A DNA stretch of 64,000 nucleotides from contig NC_083571.1 of assembly GCF_027579695.1 (NCBI RefSeq), positions 34,259,443 to 34,323,442 of the forward strand. Reading direction: 5' to 3'. This document shows, in pieces, positions 1 through 10,388 of the stretch (position 1 is its first letter; each line of letters opens with the position of its first letter). A program made the position numbers and the translations under genes. The notes under the pieces were generated by a model. It made no database searches and was not told the origin of the DNA. It saw nothing but the letters and a program-made list of their open reading frames with translations. Source of the DNA: Neoarius graeffei (taxonomy: Eukaryota > Chordata > Actinopteri > Siluriformes > Ariidae).

Positions 1-8
1 TGCAGCGT

Positions 9-476
9 GTGGGGCGCACGCCCGAACAACAGCGCCAGCGCTTCCGCGCGCTGCGGATGGAGGAAGTCGGCCGGCCATTCACGTTCGGCCAGCAGCTCCG
101 GGATGCCTGCTGGCGGTGGCTGAGGGCCGACAATCGCGACGCCGACGGAATCATCGATCAGGTGGTGCTGGAGCAATTCATCGCCCGCTTACCAGCCGGA
201 ACCGTGGAGTGGGTCCAGTGCCACCGCCCGGCGTCGCTGGATCAGGCTGTAGGACTGGCGGAGGATCATTTGGCGGCTGTTCCGGCGGCAGGACGGCTGA
301 CGACGCCGTCTCTTCTCTCCTCTTCTCTCTCTCTTTCTCCCCCCCCTTCTGTGTCCAGTCCTCGCCCCATTCCCCCACCACGGAGGCGGGGGCCGGCTCC
401 ACCCCAGCCGGCCCGCCACACCCGTGGTGCCCTCCCATCTCTCCCTTCTGTGTCTGTCTCTCCCCCCCTCAGGTGA
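9..476 (+). CDS. Gag fragment with SCAN-like capsid domain
   Basis: The first roughly 95 residues look like a SCAN fold: an RFR start, a CWRWLR helix, then VLEQFIARLP and a WV-x-PxSLDQAVxLAED tail. SCAN domains of vertebrate zinc-finger proteins are thought to come from Gypsy/Gmr1-type capsids. From about residue 95 the reading is low-complexity Ser/Pro sequence over C-rich DNA, and it stops at 474-476. The zinc knuckle (CWRCGEPGHLQQQC) is found in another frame after about 515, so a frameshift in the C-rich tract separates capsid and knuckle. The ATG at 9 is only the first one in the window; the true start is probably upstream. Confidence 0.75.
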   Translation: MGRTPEQQRQRFRALRMEEVGRPFTFGQQLRDACWRWLRADNRDADGIIDQVVLEQFIARLPAGTVEWVQCHRPASLDQAVGLAEDHLAAVPAAGRLTTPSLLSSSLSLSPPPSVSSPRPIPPPRRRGPAPPQPARHTRGALPSLPSVSVSPPLR

Positions 477-3400
477 GTGAGCCCCAGAACACAGCTGCAG
501 AGGGAAGGCCCGGGCCGGTTTGCTGGCGCTGCGGGGAACCGGGCCACCTGCAGCAACAGTGCGCAGCTATGGAGGTGGGGGCAGTGGTGCGGATCCCCAA
601 CGCGCCAGAAGCTGCCCTCGATCGGGCCGGAGCGTATCGCATACCGGTGAGTGTACAAGGGGCTACATATCAGGCGTTGGTGGATTCGGGTTGCAATCAG
701 ACCTCGATCCGCCAAAGCCTGGTGCAAGACGAGGCATTGGGGGGAGCACAGGGGGTGAAGGTGTTGTGTGTGCATGGGGATGTTCACAGATACCCGTTGG
801 TGTTGGTCCACATATATTTCAGAGGGGAAAAATCTATAGTGAAGGCGGCGGTTAATCCTCGCCTTACCCACTCTTTGATTTTGGGGACTGATTGGCCGGG
901 ATTTCAGGGTTTAATGGCATGCCTAGTAAAGAGTGGGTCCTGCCGGTTGAGAGGGGAGGGTCCCGGTGTCGCTTTGGCTGGAGCTGCGGTCGCAGAGCCA
1001 TCTATGTCATCTCCACGACAGAGTGAGGAGCCGCCAGCTCCTCCTCTTTCTATTGGGGAATCCCTCGCGGATTTCCCACTAGAACAATCGCGAGATGAGA
1101 CTCTGCAACACGCGTTTGACCAAGTGAGAGTAATCGATGGTCAAACGCTCCAGCTGAACGCCACCCCATCCTTCCCCTATTTTTCCATTTTGAAGGATAG
1201 ATTATACCGAGTGACGCAGAACACTCAGATGAAAGAGCGAGTCACCCAGTTATTAATTCCAAAGAGCCGCCGGGAATTGGTATTCCAGGCAGCTCACTTT
1301 AATCCCATGGCTAGACACCTTGGGCAGGATAAGACACTAGCCCGAATAATGGCCCGATTCTATTGGCCGGGGATTTGCGGCGACGTCCATAAGTGGTGTA
1401 CGGCGTGCCGCGAATGCCAGTTAGTAAATCCAGCGGCCATTCCAAAAGCGCCCTTGCGCCCCCTACCATTAATCGAGACCCCGTTCGAAAGAATTGGGAT
1501 GGATCTCGTCAGGCCATTAGATCGGTCAACATGAGGGTACCGCTTTATATTGGTTCTGGTGGACTATGCAACGCGATACCTGGAAGCGGTGCCTCTTCGC
1601 AATATCTCAGCACGCAGTATTGCAGAGGCCCTCTTCCACGTCATCTCCCGGGTTGGAATCCCGAAAGAGATTCTGACTGACCAAGGCACCTCGTTTATGT
1701 CACGAACACTGAGCGAACTGTATGGGCTACTGGGTATTAAGCCGATCCGCACCAGCGTTTATCACCCACAAATGGACGGCTTAGTTGAACGGTTCAATCG
1801 CACCCTCAAGAATATTATCAAAAAATTCGTAAGTGAGGACGCACGTAACTGGGATAAGTGGCTCGAACCCTTGTTATTTGCAGTGTGAGAGGTCCCCCAA
1901 GCATCCACGGGGTTCTCCCTGTTTGAATTATTATATGGGTGTAAGCCGCACGGCATCTTAGATGTACTGCGGGAAAATTGGGAGGAGGGACCTTCACAGA
2001 GCAAAAACGAAATTCAGTACGTTATGGACCTGCGCGCAAAACTCCACACGCTCACCCACCTAACTCAGGAGAATTTGCGGCAGGCCCAGGAATGGCAAGC
2101 CCGCCTGTACAACAAGGGCACGCGCCTTAGAGAGTTCACTCCGGGAGATAAGGTACTCGTCCTGTTGCCCACGTCGAGCTCCAAATTAATCGCCAAGTGG
2201 CAAGGACCCTTTGAGGTCACACGGCGAGTCGGGGACGTCGACTATGAGGTTAGGCGAACGGACAGGGAGGGGGCACTACAGATCTACCACCTCAATCTGC
2301 TGAAACTCTGGAACGAGGAGGTCCCCGTGGCGTTGGTGTCGGTAGTTCCGGAGAAGGCGGAGCTGGGGCCGGAGGTTCAAAAACAGACATTGGCATCACG
2401 TACCTCTCCAGTCCCCTGTGGAGACCACCTCTCCCCGACCCAACTCACGGAGGTCGCCCAGTTGCAGGCCGAGTTTTCGGATGTGTTCTCGCCCCTGCCC
2501 GGTCGCACTAACCTCATAGAACACCACATAGAGACACCCCCGGGGGTGGTAGTGGGTAGCCGCCCTTATAGACTACCCGAACACAAAAAAAAGGTGGTTC
2601 GGGAAGAACTTCAGGCCATGCTCAAAATGGGCATAGTCGAGGAGTCCCACAGTGACTGGAGCAGCCCGGTGGTCTTGGTTCCCAAGGCCGACGGCTCGGT
2701 CCGGTTCTGTGTGGACTATAGAAAAGTCAACGTGGTGTCTAAATTCGACGCGTACCCAATGCCTCGTATTGATGAGCTGCTCGATCGACTAGGCACGGCT
2801 TGCTTTTACTCGACACTGGATTTGACAAAGGGATATTGGCAGATCCCCTTGACTCCATTATCCCGGGAGAAAACGGCCTTTTCCACACCGTTCGGCTTAC
2901 ACCAGTTCGTCACACTTCCGTTTGGGGCGCCCGCTACGTTTCAGCGGCTGATGGACCGGGTCCTCCGGCCCCACGCCACCTATGCGGCCGCTTATCTAGA
3001 CGACATTATCATTTATAGTAATGACTGGCAGTGGCACCTGCAACACCTGAGGGCTGTCCTTAGGTCGCTGAGGCGGGCGGGACTCACTGCCAACCCAAAG
3101 AAGTGTGCGATTGGGCAAGTGGAAGTATGGTATCTGGGCTTCCACTTGGGCAACGGGCAGGTGCGTCCCCAAATTAATAAGACAGCAGCGATTGCGGCCT
3201 GCCCGAGGCCCAAGACCAAAAAGGGGGTGAGACAGTTCCTGGGGCTGGCTGGCTACTATCGTAGGTTTATACCTAATTATTCGGATGTCACCAGCCCGCT
3301 GACTGACCTCACTAAAAACGGGGCGCCAGATCCGGTCCAGTGGACGGAGCAGTGCCAGCGGGCTTTCTCTGAGGTAAAGGCTGCACTGTGTGGGGGGCCA

Positions 3401-3946
3401 CTTTTACACTCCCCTGACTTCTTACTCCCTTTTATGTTACAGACGGATGCGTCAGACAGAGGGCTGGGGGCCGTTTTGTCCCAGCAGGTGGAGGGGGAGG
3501 ATCGCCCCATCCCATACATCAGCCGGAAGCTGTCAGTGCGTGAGGGGCACTACAGCACGATTGAGAAGGAATGCCTGGTGATCAAGTGGGCGGTCCTCGC
3601 CCTCCGTTACTATCTGCTGGGGCGCCCTTTCACCCTCTGTTTGGACCATGCGCCTCTCCAGTGGCTCCACCGCATGAAGGATGCCAACGCGCGGATCACC
3701 CGTTGGTATCTGGCACTCCAACCCTTCAACTTCAAGGTGGTCCACAGGCTGGGGGCGCAGATGGTCGTGGTGGACTTCCTCTCCCGTCAAGGGGGGGGGG
3801 AGTCGGCTGCAGGCCGGACGAGCGCCCGGCCTGAGTCGGGCAGTGGGGGTATGTGGCAGCGGGGGCATGGTCAAGCGCCGGTCTGTGACAGGAGGGCGGA
3901 GCCAGGGAAGGTGAGTGGCAGAATCGCTACACCTGATGGTAGTTAA
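477..3946 (+). pseudogene. Gypsy zinc knuckle-protease-integrase-RT-RNase H polyprotein, broken
   Basis: One frame carries the whole region: CCHC knuckle (about 520-565), protease with DSG (about 683), integrase HHCC finger (about 1297-1420), integrase core (about 1480-1900), a chromatin-binding-like C-terminal part (about 2130-2320), reverse transcriptase with YLDD (2993-3004), and RNase H (DAS near 3445). It is interrupted by TGA at 1532-1534 and TGA at 1886-1888; the second sits where an arginine CGA is expected and looks like CpG decay. The rest of the frame is open for more than 600 codons, so the copy is fairly young. The reading runs into the LTR and stops at 3944-3946. Confidence 0.85.
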
Positions 3947-4041
3947 CCTGTGTTTTGTGTGTTTTCCCAGTAACCGCTCCCTATTTAAGGAGGCAGAGAG
4001 AGAGCAGAGGGAGCGCAACCCGGGACCAGAGCAGAGTGTGC

Positions 4042-4094
<53 letters not shown>

Positions 4095-4203
4095 GGCTTA
4101 TGCCAAATTTAGAACTGAAAAGTTGTCTAATAAATAGCCTTCTCTGCCTCTAAGCGTTGTCCTGCCGTCCTCTGTGCTCCACCCACACTTTGCAAGCGCT
4201 ACA
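3852..4203 (+). repeat. 3' LTR of the Gypsy element
   Basis: The LTR probably starts with TGTGGCAGCG just after a G-rich polypurine stretch (GGCAGTGGGGG) and ends with GCGCTACA. Inside are a TATA-like TATTTAA at 3982-3988 and a polyadenylation signal AATAAA at 4129-4134, the usual promoter and terminator layout. Both boundaries are inferred, since the 5' LTR is not in the window for comparison. Confidence 0.65.
4037..4090. repeat. (GT)n microsatellite inside the LTR
   Basis: A nearly pure GT run lies between the TATA-like box and the AATAAA signal of the LTR, so it would be in transcribed LTR sequence. Confidence 0.9.
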
Positions 4204-4209
4204 CACACA

Positions 4210-4278
4210 TCCTCAAAATGCCTTTATTTCAAGAATGATGATGTCTACAAGTACGAGTCCAGTCTGCTCATGAGCTAA
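4210..4278 (+). pseudogene. Possible 3' stub of a third member of the secreted-protein family
   Basis: Right after the LTR a short reading gives CLYFKNDDVYKYESSLLMS and a stop at 4276-4278. It resembles the C-terminal part of the gene at 25989-27455 (CLLDYEIYQYESSVHIGPG), including an identical 13-nt stretch GTACGAGTCCAGT, and less closely the gene at 10389-11915 (YEYESS). The IGPGVQARF motif that follows in both full genes is missing. I read this as a paralogue cut off by the retrotransposon or an associated rearrangement. The match is short, so chance similarity is possible. Confidence 0.45.
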
Positions 4279-4799
4279 GGCTTCTAAGTTCCATTCCCTT
4301 TGTGGCAATGTCTGAGAGTAAACTAGGTTTCTGATCTGAAACAGTGCCTCATAGTATTTTCTTTAAAGTATTGGATTATTATTATTTGTTACAGGTTCAT
4401 CAACATTCCAGCAATGGAAATGGACCAATTTACTTTTGAGAAGGCTAATGTTATAAATCAGTTTGCTAATTTTTTAAATAATACATAAATGTTTCAATAA
4501 AAATAATGAAACACTTTGGACTGAAAATGATCATTTGGTTATAGAATGTATCTACTGTCCTTAAAGCTCCATGACCTGGTATATTTTATTTCTTGCATCT
4601 TGGAGAAACTGCCAGCTCTTCTGGAGCCTGACTATGACTATAATTAAAAAAAAAAGTGCTTGATTACTGAATATGTTACTAAAATTTTCTCAAAATGAGA
4701 GATGGCAGTGCATGCACATGCTGCGGCTTCTCTCTCTCCTGACAAAATGATGTTTTCGTGTTCTTTGTCCTGTGAGTCGCAGTGTTTTTGTACATCTTC
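4279..4799. other. AT-rich intergenic sequence
   Basis: No gene, RNA or clear repeat recognised. The left part could be 3' flank of the stub at 4210-4278. Confidence 0.5.
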
Positions 4800-5193
4800 A
4801 TCTTGTCTACATGTCTCGAAGCGCACATACAGCCATGAGTTCCTGCTCAACATCAGCTAAACCACGCCATTCAGCTTGAGCGGCTAACGTGCTATCGAAC
4901 GGACAGAGCTCTCGTTGAAGGAAGTAAGACCCGCGGCGGGGGGGCTCTGTGTTTACATCAGTGATGCCTGGTGTCGCGATGCTGCTGTGGTCTGCAAACA
5001 CTGCTCACTGTTAGTGGAGTTTATGGTTATTAAGTGCTGATCATTCTATCTACCGAGAGAATTTACAGCCGTTATAATCGTTGCTGTTTATATCCCTCCG
5101 AGCTCCAATAAAAACAATAGGAGTGAAACACTGAATGAACTGTATTAGCACATCAGTGAGTAGCAGACAGCCCACCCAGATGCTTTTCTCATC

Positions 5194-6652
5194 TTGGCTG
5201 GCAATTTCAATCATGCAGGTCTAAAGAGTGTGTTTCCCAAGATATATCAACATATAGACTTTCCAACATTGTCCATTGTCCCTACATGCTTCAAAGCCAC
5301 CACCATCATCCCTGTCCCAAAGAAGGCGTCGCCCTCCTGTTTCAATGACTATCATCTGGTGGCACTCACCTTCATCCTTATGAAGTGCTTTGAACGGCTA
5401 GTCATGCAACACATTAAGCCTATCCTTCCCCCCTCCCTGGACCCCTTCCAATTTGCATATCGGTCCAATCACTCGATCAGTGATGCCATCTCCACTGCCC
5501 TCCACACAGCCCTCACACATTTAGACACAAAAGATTCTTATGTTAGAATGCTATTCATTGATTTCAGCTCAGCATTTAACACTATCATCCCCCAACAGCT
5601 CATTTTCAAACTGGACAGGCTGGGGCTGAACACCTCACTGTGCAACTGGCTGTTAGACTTCCTGACCGGGAGACCACAGGCAGTACGGGTCAGCAGTAAC
5701 ACATCCAGCACCATCACACTGAACACGGGGGCCCCCCCAAGGATGTGTGTTGAACCCCCTTCTATTTACTCTGCTGACACACGACTGCACACCAACGCAC
5801 AGTTCTAACCTCTTCATCAAGTTTGCAGATGACACAACTGTGATGGGTCTCAGCAACAACGATAAGACAAACAACAGGAGTGAGGTGAGCTGCCTGGCCT
5901 TGTGGTGCAGACACAACAATCTCTCTCTGAACATTGATAAGATGAAGGAGATTGTTGTGGACTTCAGGAAAATGCACATCCAGCATGCTCTAACCATCAA
6001 CGGTACTGCCGTGGAGAGGGTGAGCAGCACCAAGTTCCTGGGAGTGCATGTCTCAGAGGACCTGTCCTGGAGCAACAACACAGCATCACTGGCCAGGAAG
6101 GCTCATCAGCGCCTCTACTTCCTCCGCAAGCTGAGAAGAGCTAGAGCCCCAACCCCCATCATGTGCACCTTTCACAGAGGCGCCATTGAGAGCATCCTGA
6201 CCATCTGTATCACTGTGTGGTACGGCGCCTGCACCATGTCCTGCCGCAAGACCCTCCAGCACATCATGAGAGCAGCTGAGAAGATCGTCGGCACCTCTTT
6301 CCCCTCCCTCCAAGACATACACAGCACCCGCCTCACTCAGAAAGATCTCTGCATGGCAGGTGATCCTACCCACCAACTACACAGCTTTTTCAGCCTGCTG
6401 CCATCAGAGAAGAGACTGCAGAGTCTCCAAGCTAAAACCAGCAGACTGAGGGACAGCTCTGTCCACCAGGCTGTCAGGATGCTCAACTGTCTCTCTGCTC
6501 TGCCCCCCCCTTTTGGCCCCTGCACACACAAACTTTGGATCCTGATCCCCCCTCCCCCATTAATACCAGACTTTGCCATCATCAAGAACTGGTTACGCAC
6601 ACATCACTTTAGGCAGTCTATAAGCTCATCCAATTTGCACTACTGTTTATAA
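5194..6652 (+). pseudogene. L2-type reverse transcriptase, frameshifted
   Basis: Two overlapping open stretches, 5194-5808 and 5747-6652, together cover the reverse transcriptase core, thumb and C-terminal region. The frame break falls in the conserved block just before the FADDT motif. The second stretch carries FADDTTVMGL, STKFLGV and the C-terminal RAAEKI/LLPS region typical of L2/CR1 elements. It can make no full protein. It lies between the Gypsy element and the gene at 10389. Confidence 0.8.
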
Positions 6653-7110
6653 TGGCACTAGTCATACCCACAGACTTACCCCTGAAATCTGTTAGGTGCC
6701 TATGTCACTTTATTGTTCTGATGTCAATATCAGGGACTTTTATATTTATCTTTTATATGTCTTTTATATATTTTATATATCTCATAGGGCGGCACGGTGG
6801 TGTAGTGGTTAGCGCTGTCGCCTCACAGTAAGAAGGTCCGGGTTCGAGCCCCGTGGCCGGCGAGGGCCTTTCTGTGCGGAGTTTGCATGTTCTCCCCGTG
6901 TCCGCGTGGGTTTCCTCCGGGTGCTCCGGTTTCCCCCACAGTCCAAAGACATGCAGGTTAGGTTAACTGGTGACTCTAAATTGATCGTAGGTGTGAATGG
7001 TTGTCTGCTCACTTCAGCTCGCTTCAGCTCACTTCAGCCCGACACGGCTCGCGTTTCGACTACCAAAAACCAGCACGACTCAGCTCGTTTCAGCCCTGCT
7101 TAGCTCCTAA

Positions 7111-7802
7111 TGGCCCTTTTCCACTACCCTTTTTCAGCTCACTTCAGCTCGCTTCAGCTCACTTCAGCCCGACACGGCTCGCGTTTTGACTACCAAAAAC
7201 CAGCACGACTCAGCTCGCTTCAGCCCTGCTTAGCCCCTAAAACTCGCACCATTTTGGAGTGGGGCTGAAGCGAGCCAAGCCGTGCCGAGTGAGGTTGGGG
7301 GCGTGAGCAGACACTCCCCTGTGCACTGATTGGTGAGGAGGAGTGTCCTCACATGCCCACACACGCCCCGCGAGCGCGCTGGGATCTGTAAACACCGCAA
7401 ACCCGGAAGAAGGAGAATTACGAATTACGAGAATTATGAAGCCTTATGCGCCTCGCCTCATCTATACGCTCTTGCCAGTATCTGTCCGCGTTGTCGGTGA
7501 CAACAAGCCACAGCACCAAGACCAGCAACACTAACGACTCCATGTCCTCCATGTTTATTGTTTACTATTCGGGTCGTGAGACTACCGCTTAAAAGCTCAC
7601 TGATGTCACTGTTTGCGCTGCTTAACGACATCACGTGACGTCCACCCACTTTCGCTAACTCCACCCAATGTGTCCACCCACTTCCAGCCAGCACGGTTCA
7701 GCACGGTTGTAGTCGAAATGCAACTCCAACAGCCCCGCTCAGCCCGACTCAGCACGGCACGGCTCAGCCCGACTCAGCCGCGTTTGTAGTGGAAAAGCGG
7801 CA
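7111..7802. mobile_element. Harbinger-like MITE (inner copy) inserted into the outer copy
   Basis: The ends are TGGCCCTTTTCCACTAC and, inverted, TGCCGCTTTTCCACTAC, flanked by TAA at 7108-7110 and 7803-7805. The sequence left of 7110 (CTGCTTAGCTCC) continues across the insertion at 7806 (AACTCGCACC), just as the inner copy itself reads at about 7219-7240. The inner copy therefore landed in another member of its own family. Confidence 0.75.
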
Positions 7803-8169
7803 TAAAACTCGCACCGTTTTGGAGTGGGGCTGAAGCGAGCCAAGCCGTGCCGAGTGAGGTTGGGGGCGTGAGCAGACACTCCCCTGTGCACTGATTGGTG
7901 AGGAGGAGTGTCCTCACATGCCCACACACGCCCCGCGAGCGCGCTGGGATCTGTAAACACCGCAAACCCGGAAGAAGAAGAATTACGAATTACGAGAATT
8001 TCTGAAGCCTTATGCCCCTCGCCTCATCTATACGCTCTTGCCAGTATCTGTCCGCGTTGTCGGTGACAACAAGCCACAGCACCAAGACCAGCAACACTAA
8101 CGACTCCATGTCCTCCATGTTTATTGTTTACTATTCGGGTCGTGAGACTACCGCTTAAAAGATCACTGA

Positions 8170-8737
8170 ATCAGTGACATACAGAGCATCGTGGACGAGT
8201 TCGCGGAGCGCAAGGCTCGTTGTATGCCCTTCAAATAATGCGCGCAGTAGGCTATTGATGTTTTATTATGAGCCATGTACAGTATGTCACCTAATGTTTT
8301 TTTGTTTCTGAGTTACATGTTCGTTTGAAGGACTTAATGTACAAAATAACATAGTTGCACCCCGTAGTGTTGAAATTGGTAAACACAGTGCATTCAGTGA
8401 GGTTTGCACCGCCCTCCTTTTATTTCTGACTCTTCCTGTCACCGTTGCAACCTCTGAGCGCTCATTCGTATGCCCTTCAAATAATGTGCGCAGTATAGGC
8501 GATTGATGTTTTATTATGAGCCATGTACAGTATCCTAATGTTTTTTTGTTTCTGAGTTACATGTTCGTTTGAAGGACTTGATGTACTAAATAACATAGTT
8601 GCACCCGGTAGTGTTGAAATTGGTAAACACCGCAGTTGCGGACATTTTGTAGCCTAAAATGATGTTATGATAAGCTTTAATAAAGGGCCCGGTCATTTGC
8701 CCCGCCCCCGGCCCGGCTCTGACTTGTTCCGCCACTG
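8170..8737 (+). mobile_element. Decayed hAT transposon fragment with internal direct duplication
   Basis: This 568-bp block is absent from the inner MITE copy and is bounded by TCACTGA at 8163-8169 and 8738-8744. Its right end GTTCCGCCACTG is a hAT-type terminus. At about 8389-8470 a frame reads LFLTLPVTVATSERSF, the hAT C-terminal dimerisation signature, and 8180-8220 reads like the very end of such a transposase (DEFAERKAR). Two segments, 8223-8386 and 8469-8630, are near-identical direct copies. Confidence 0.7.
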
Positions 8738-9251
8738 TCACTGATGTCACTGTTTGCGCTGCTTAACGACATCACGTGACGTCCACCCACTTTCGCTAAC
8801 TCCACCCAATGTGTCCACCCACTTCCAGCCAGCACGGTTCAGCGCGGTTGTAGTCGAAATGCAACTCCAACAGCCCCGCTCAGCCCGACTCAGCTCGACT
8901 CAGCACGGCACGGCTCAGCCGCGTTTGTAGTGGAAAAGCGGCATAAGTGTCAGCCCTGTGATGACCTGGCGACTTGTCCAGGGTGTACCCCGCCTTTCGC
9001 CCGTAGTCAGCTGGGATAGGCTCCAGCTTGCCTGCTACCCTGTAGAACAGGATAAAGCAGCTAGAGATGATGAGATGAGATGAGATATATCTCATAATAA
9101 TCTTTATGATTAGTGTGTATTAGTCCTATATTTTATGCTTAGTGTTTATTTAATGCTTAATGTTTACTGCTGCATCATAGGTTTGAGAGTAACGCAATTT
9201 TAGTCTTCTGTATGTCCTGTACATATTGACAATAAAGTAGACTTTGACTTG

Positions 9252-9325
9252 ATGTTTTTGTAAAGCACTTTGTGACTTTTGTTTGTGAAAAGTGATATAT
9301 AAATAAATTTGACTTACTTACTTTT
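9252..9325 (+). repeat. LINE 3'-end fragment
   Basis: The sequence TGTAAAGCACTTTGTGACT followed by GATATATAAATAAATTTGACTTACTTAC resembles the short 3' tail of other fish LINEs. No coding part is attached. Confidence 0.4.
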
Positions 9326-10380
9326 ACTATATGAAAAGAATATTATGTAATAATTTATGATGCCAAGACGGTCCCCCCCCCCAAAAAGCAATGTGAATGT
9401 ATTTTGAATAATGTATTTCAAGTAATGGGATCTAAATTGTTTAAAGCCCTAAAACCTAAAAAGTCTTTGGATTTCCTGGAGCTGAGGAATGAAAACAGTG
9501 ACTTGAAAATGGATTTAGACAAACATTCCTTATTCAATTCCAAAACCCCATTCATGTTTTTGCTCGATTCAAAATAACTCTTACCCCTGAAATCAAGGTC
9601 AGCACAAGTTGCCTAAATGTGTGTATTGAAAAACATCGATTCAGTACATAGTAAGTGGGACATGGTTAAACATTTACCAACCATTCTCAAAGGGGTTTGA
9701 TTTAGGAAATATGATCCTGTTGAGGTAGATTAGTGTTTGTGAACAGTGAGTTAAGTATTTTCACTGCTTACACATTAGGTAAGACCAATATATAAATTTC
9801 TGAGGCTGTATAAATTGATTTTAATGATTATTTTGACATTGGGAAAGGTGTGTCTTGATGCATTCTAATTTCCATCTTCTGAAAGATGTTTATACAGTAA
9901 TTGCTTTTCACTAAACAAGGCATTAAGGTTTAAGTTCATATATGATAACATGCCCTTGTATGGTTACCTGATCTCTTTCCTTTTTATGCTTTGCTGCTTT
10001 GAAATGAAAGATTCAGGAAGTGGATATGCTCAATAGCCAAAAGTGCATTGACCCAAAAAATGTCACATCTATACATGCATGTTTAGCATGTTATTTATTC
10101 AAGTGTGTTTAGAAATATAACAAAAACCCCATACTACTAATGCCACTTTTTTTTTGAATGAGATATTCAAATAACTTACTTACCAGCTGTATTCAACTCT
10201 TAACAGTGTAGTCAAAGATAACTTTTTTGAACAAAATATGAACTGTAAATAACCATGCAGTTATTCTTTATTGTCTTTTTTGTCCACTGAAACCCACTGA
10301 TCTCTTCATGTCATTAATTTGAGGGTGCACTTACAAATGTCTCAGTGGTACATTGATTTAATTATTTTCATTGTGTACAG
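9326..10380. other. Flank or 5' intron of the gene at 10389
   Basis: AT-rich sequence with no recognisable gene or mobile element. It ends in a splice acceptor (ATTTTCATTGTGTACAG, AG at 10379-10380), so at least its right part should be an intron between an unlocated 5' UTR exon and the coding exon. Confidence 0.5.
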
Positions 10381-10388
10381 CATTCATC

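Larger units (their letters stand above)
1..4203 (+). mobile_element. Ty3/Gypsy LTR retrotransposon, Gmr1-like, 5' end outside window
   Basis: The order along the plus strand is SCAN-like capsid, CCHC zinc knuckle, aspartic protease (DSG at about 683-691), integrase zinc finger and core, integrase C-terminal domain, reverse transcriptase (YLDD at 2993-3004), RNase H, then a 3' LTR. Integrase before reverse transcriptase is the reverse of normal Gypsy order and is known from the Gmr1-like group of deuterostome elements; SCAN-like capsids also belong to that group. The copy is dead: gag and pol are in different frames and pol has two in-frame TGA codons. The 5' LTR and start of gag lie left of the window, so neither target duplication nor LTR divergence can be read. 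Confidence 0.9.
7008..8943. mobile_element. Harbinger-like MITE (outer copy), 5' end lost
   Basis: The outer copy consists of 7008-7110 plus 7806-8943. Its right end (GTAGTGGAAAAGCGGCA followed by TAA) mirrors the left end of the inner copy (TGGCCCTTTTCCACTAC). The left terminus is missing at the SINE junction. TAA target sites suggest the PIF/Harbinger class. It encodes nothing recognisable itself. Confidence 0.65.
6787..9084 (+). mobile_element. tRNA-derived SINE, interrupted by MITEs
   Basis: The left part (6787-7007) has a tRNA-like head with box A (TGGTGTAGTGG) and box B (GGTTCGAGCC); the right part (8947-9084) is the conserved SINE body and a (GATGA)n tail. A 12-bp target duplication ATATATCTCATA flanks it exactly at 6775-6786 and 9085-9096, proving insertion into the L2 3' UTR. 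It is the same family as the copies near 18.0, 27.9, 29.9, 31.9, 41.2, 45.5, 51.9 and 55.5 kb. Confidence 0.9.
4800..9250 (+). mobile_element. L2-type LINE, internally deleted and interrupted by a SINE
   Basis: Fragments of an apurinic-type endonuclease are readable from about 4845 to 5245 (e.g. CVYI, VYIPP, LAGNFNH). They jump directly to reverse transcriptase motifs (IIPVPKK, FKADDT-like FADDT at about 5825), so an internal deletion at about 5245-5270 removed the linker. The 3' UTR is split by the SINE at 6787-9084 and resumes at 9097, ending near 9250 (GACAATAAAG then TTGACTT). The sequence style is that of the fish L2/Maui/CR1 group; the exact clade is not decided here. Confidence 0.8.

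Noticed and set aside
266..871. 201-codon minus-strand reading opposite the Gypsy element
   Set aside because: Shadow of gag/protease on the other strand; no conserved motifs.
3533..4018. 161-codon minus-strand reading opposite RNase H
   Set aside because: Shadow of the RNase H region in GC-rich sequence.
6787..6870. tRNA-like sequence with box A and box B
   Set aside because: It is the head of a SINE repeated around ten times with target duplications, not a functional tRNA gene.
10371..10388. Upstream ATG adding six residues to paralogue A
   Set aside because: A splice acceptor lies between it and the next ATG, and the paralogue starts at the second ATG.
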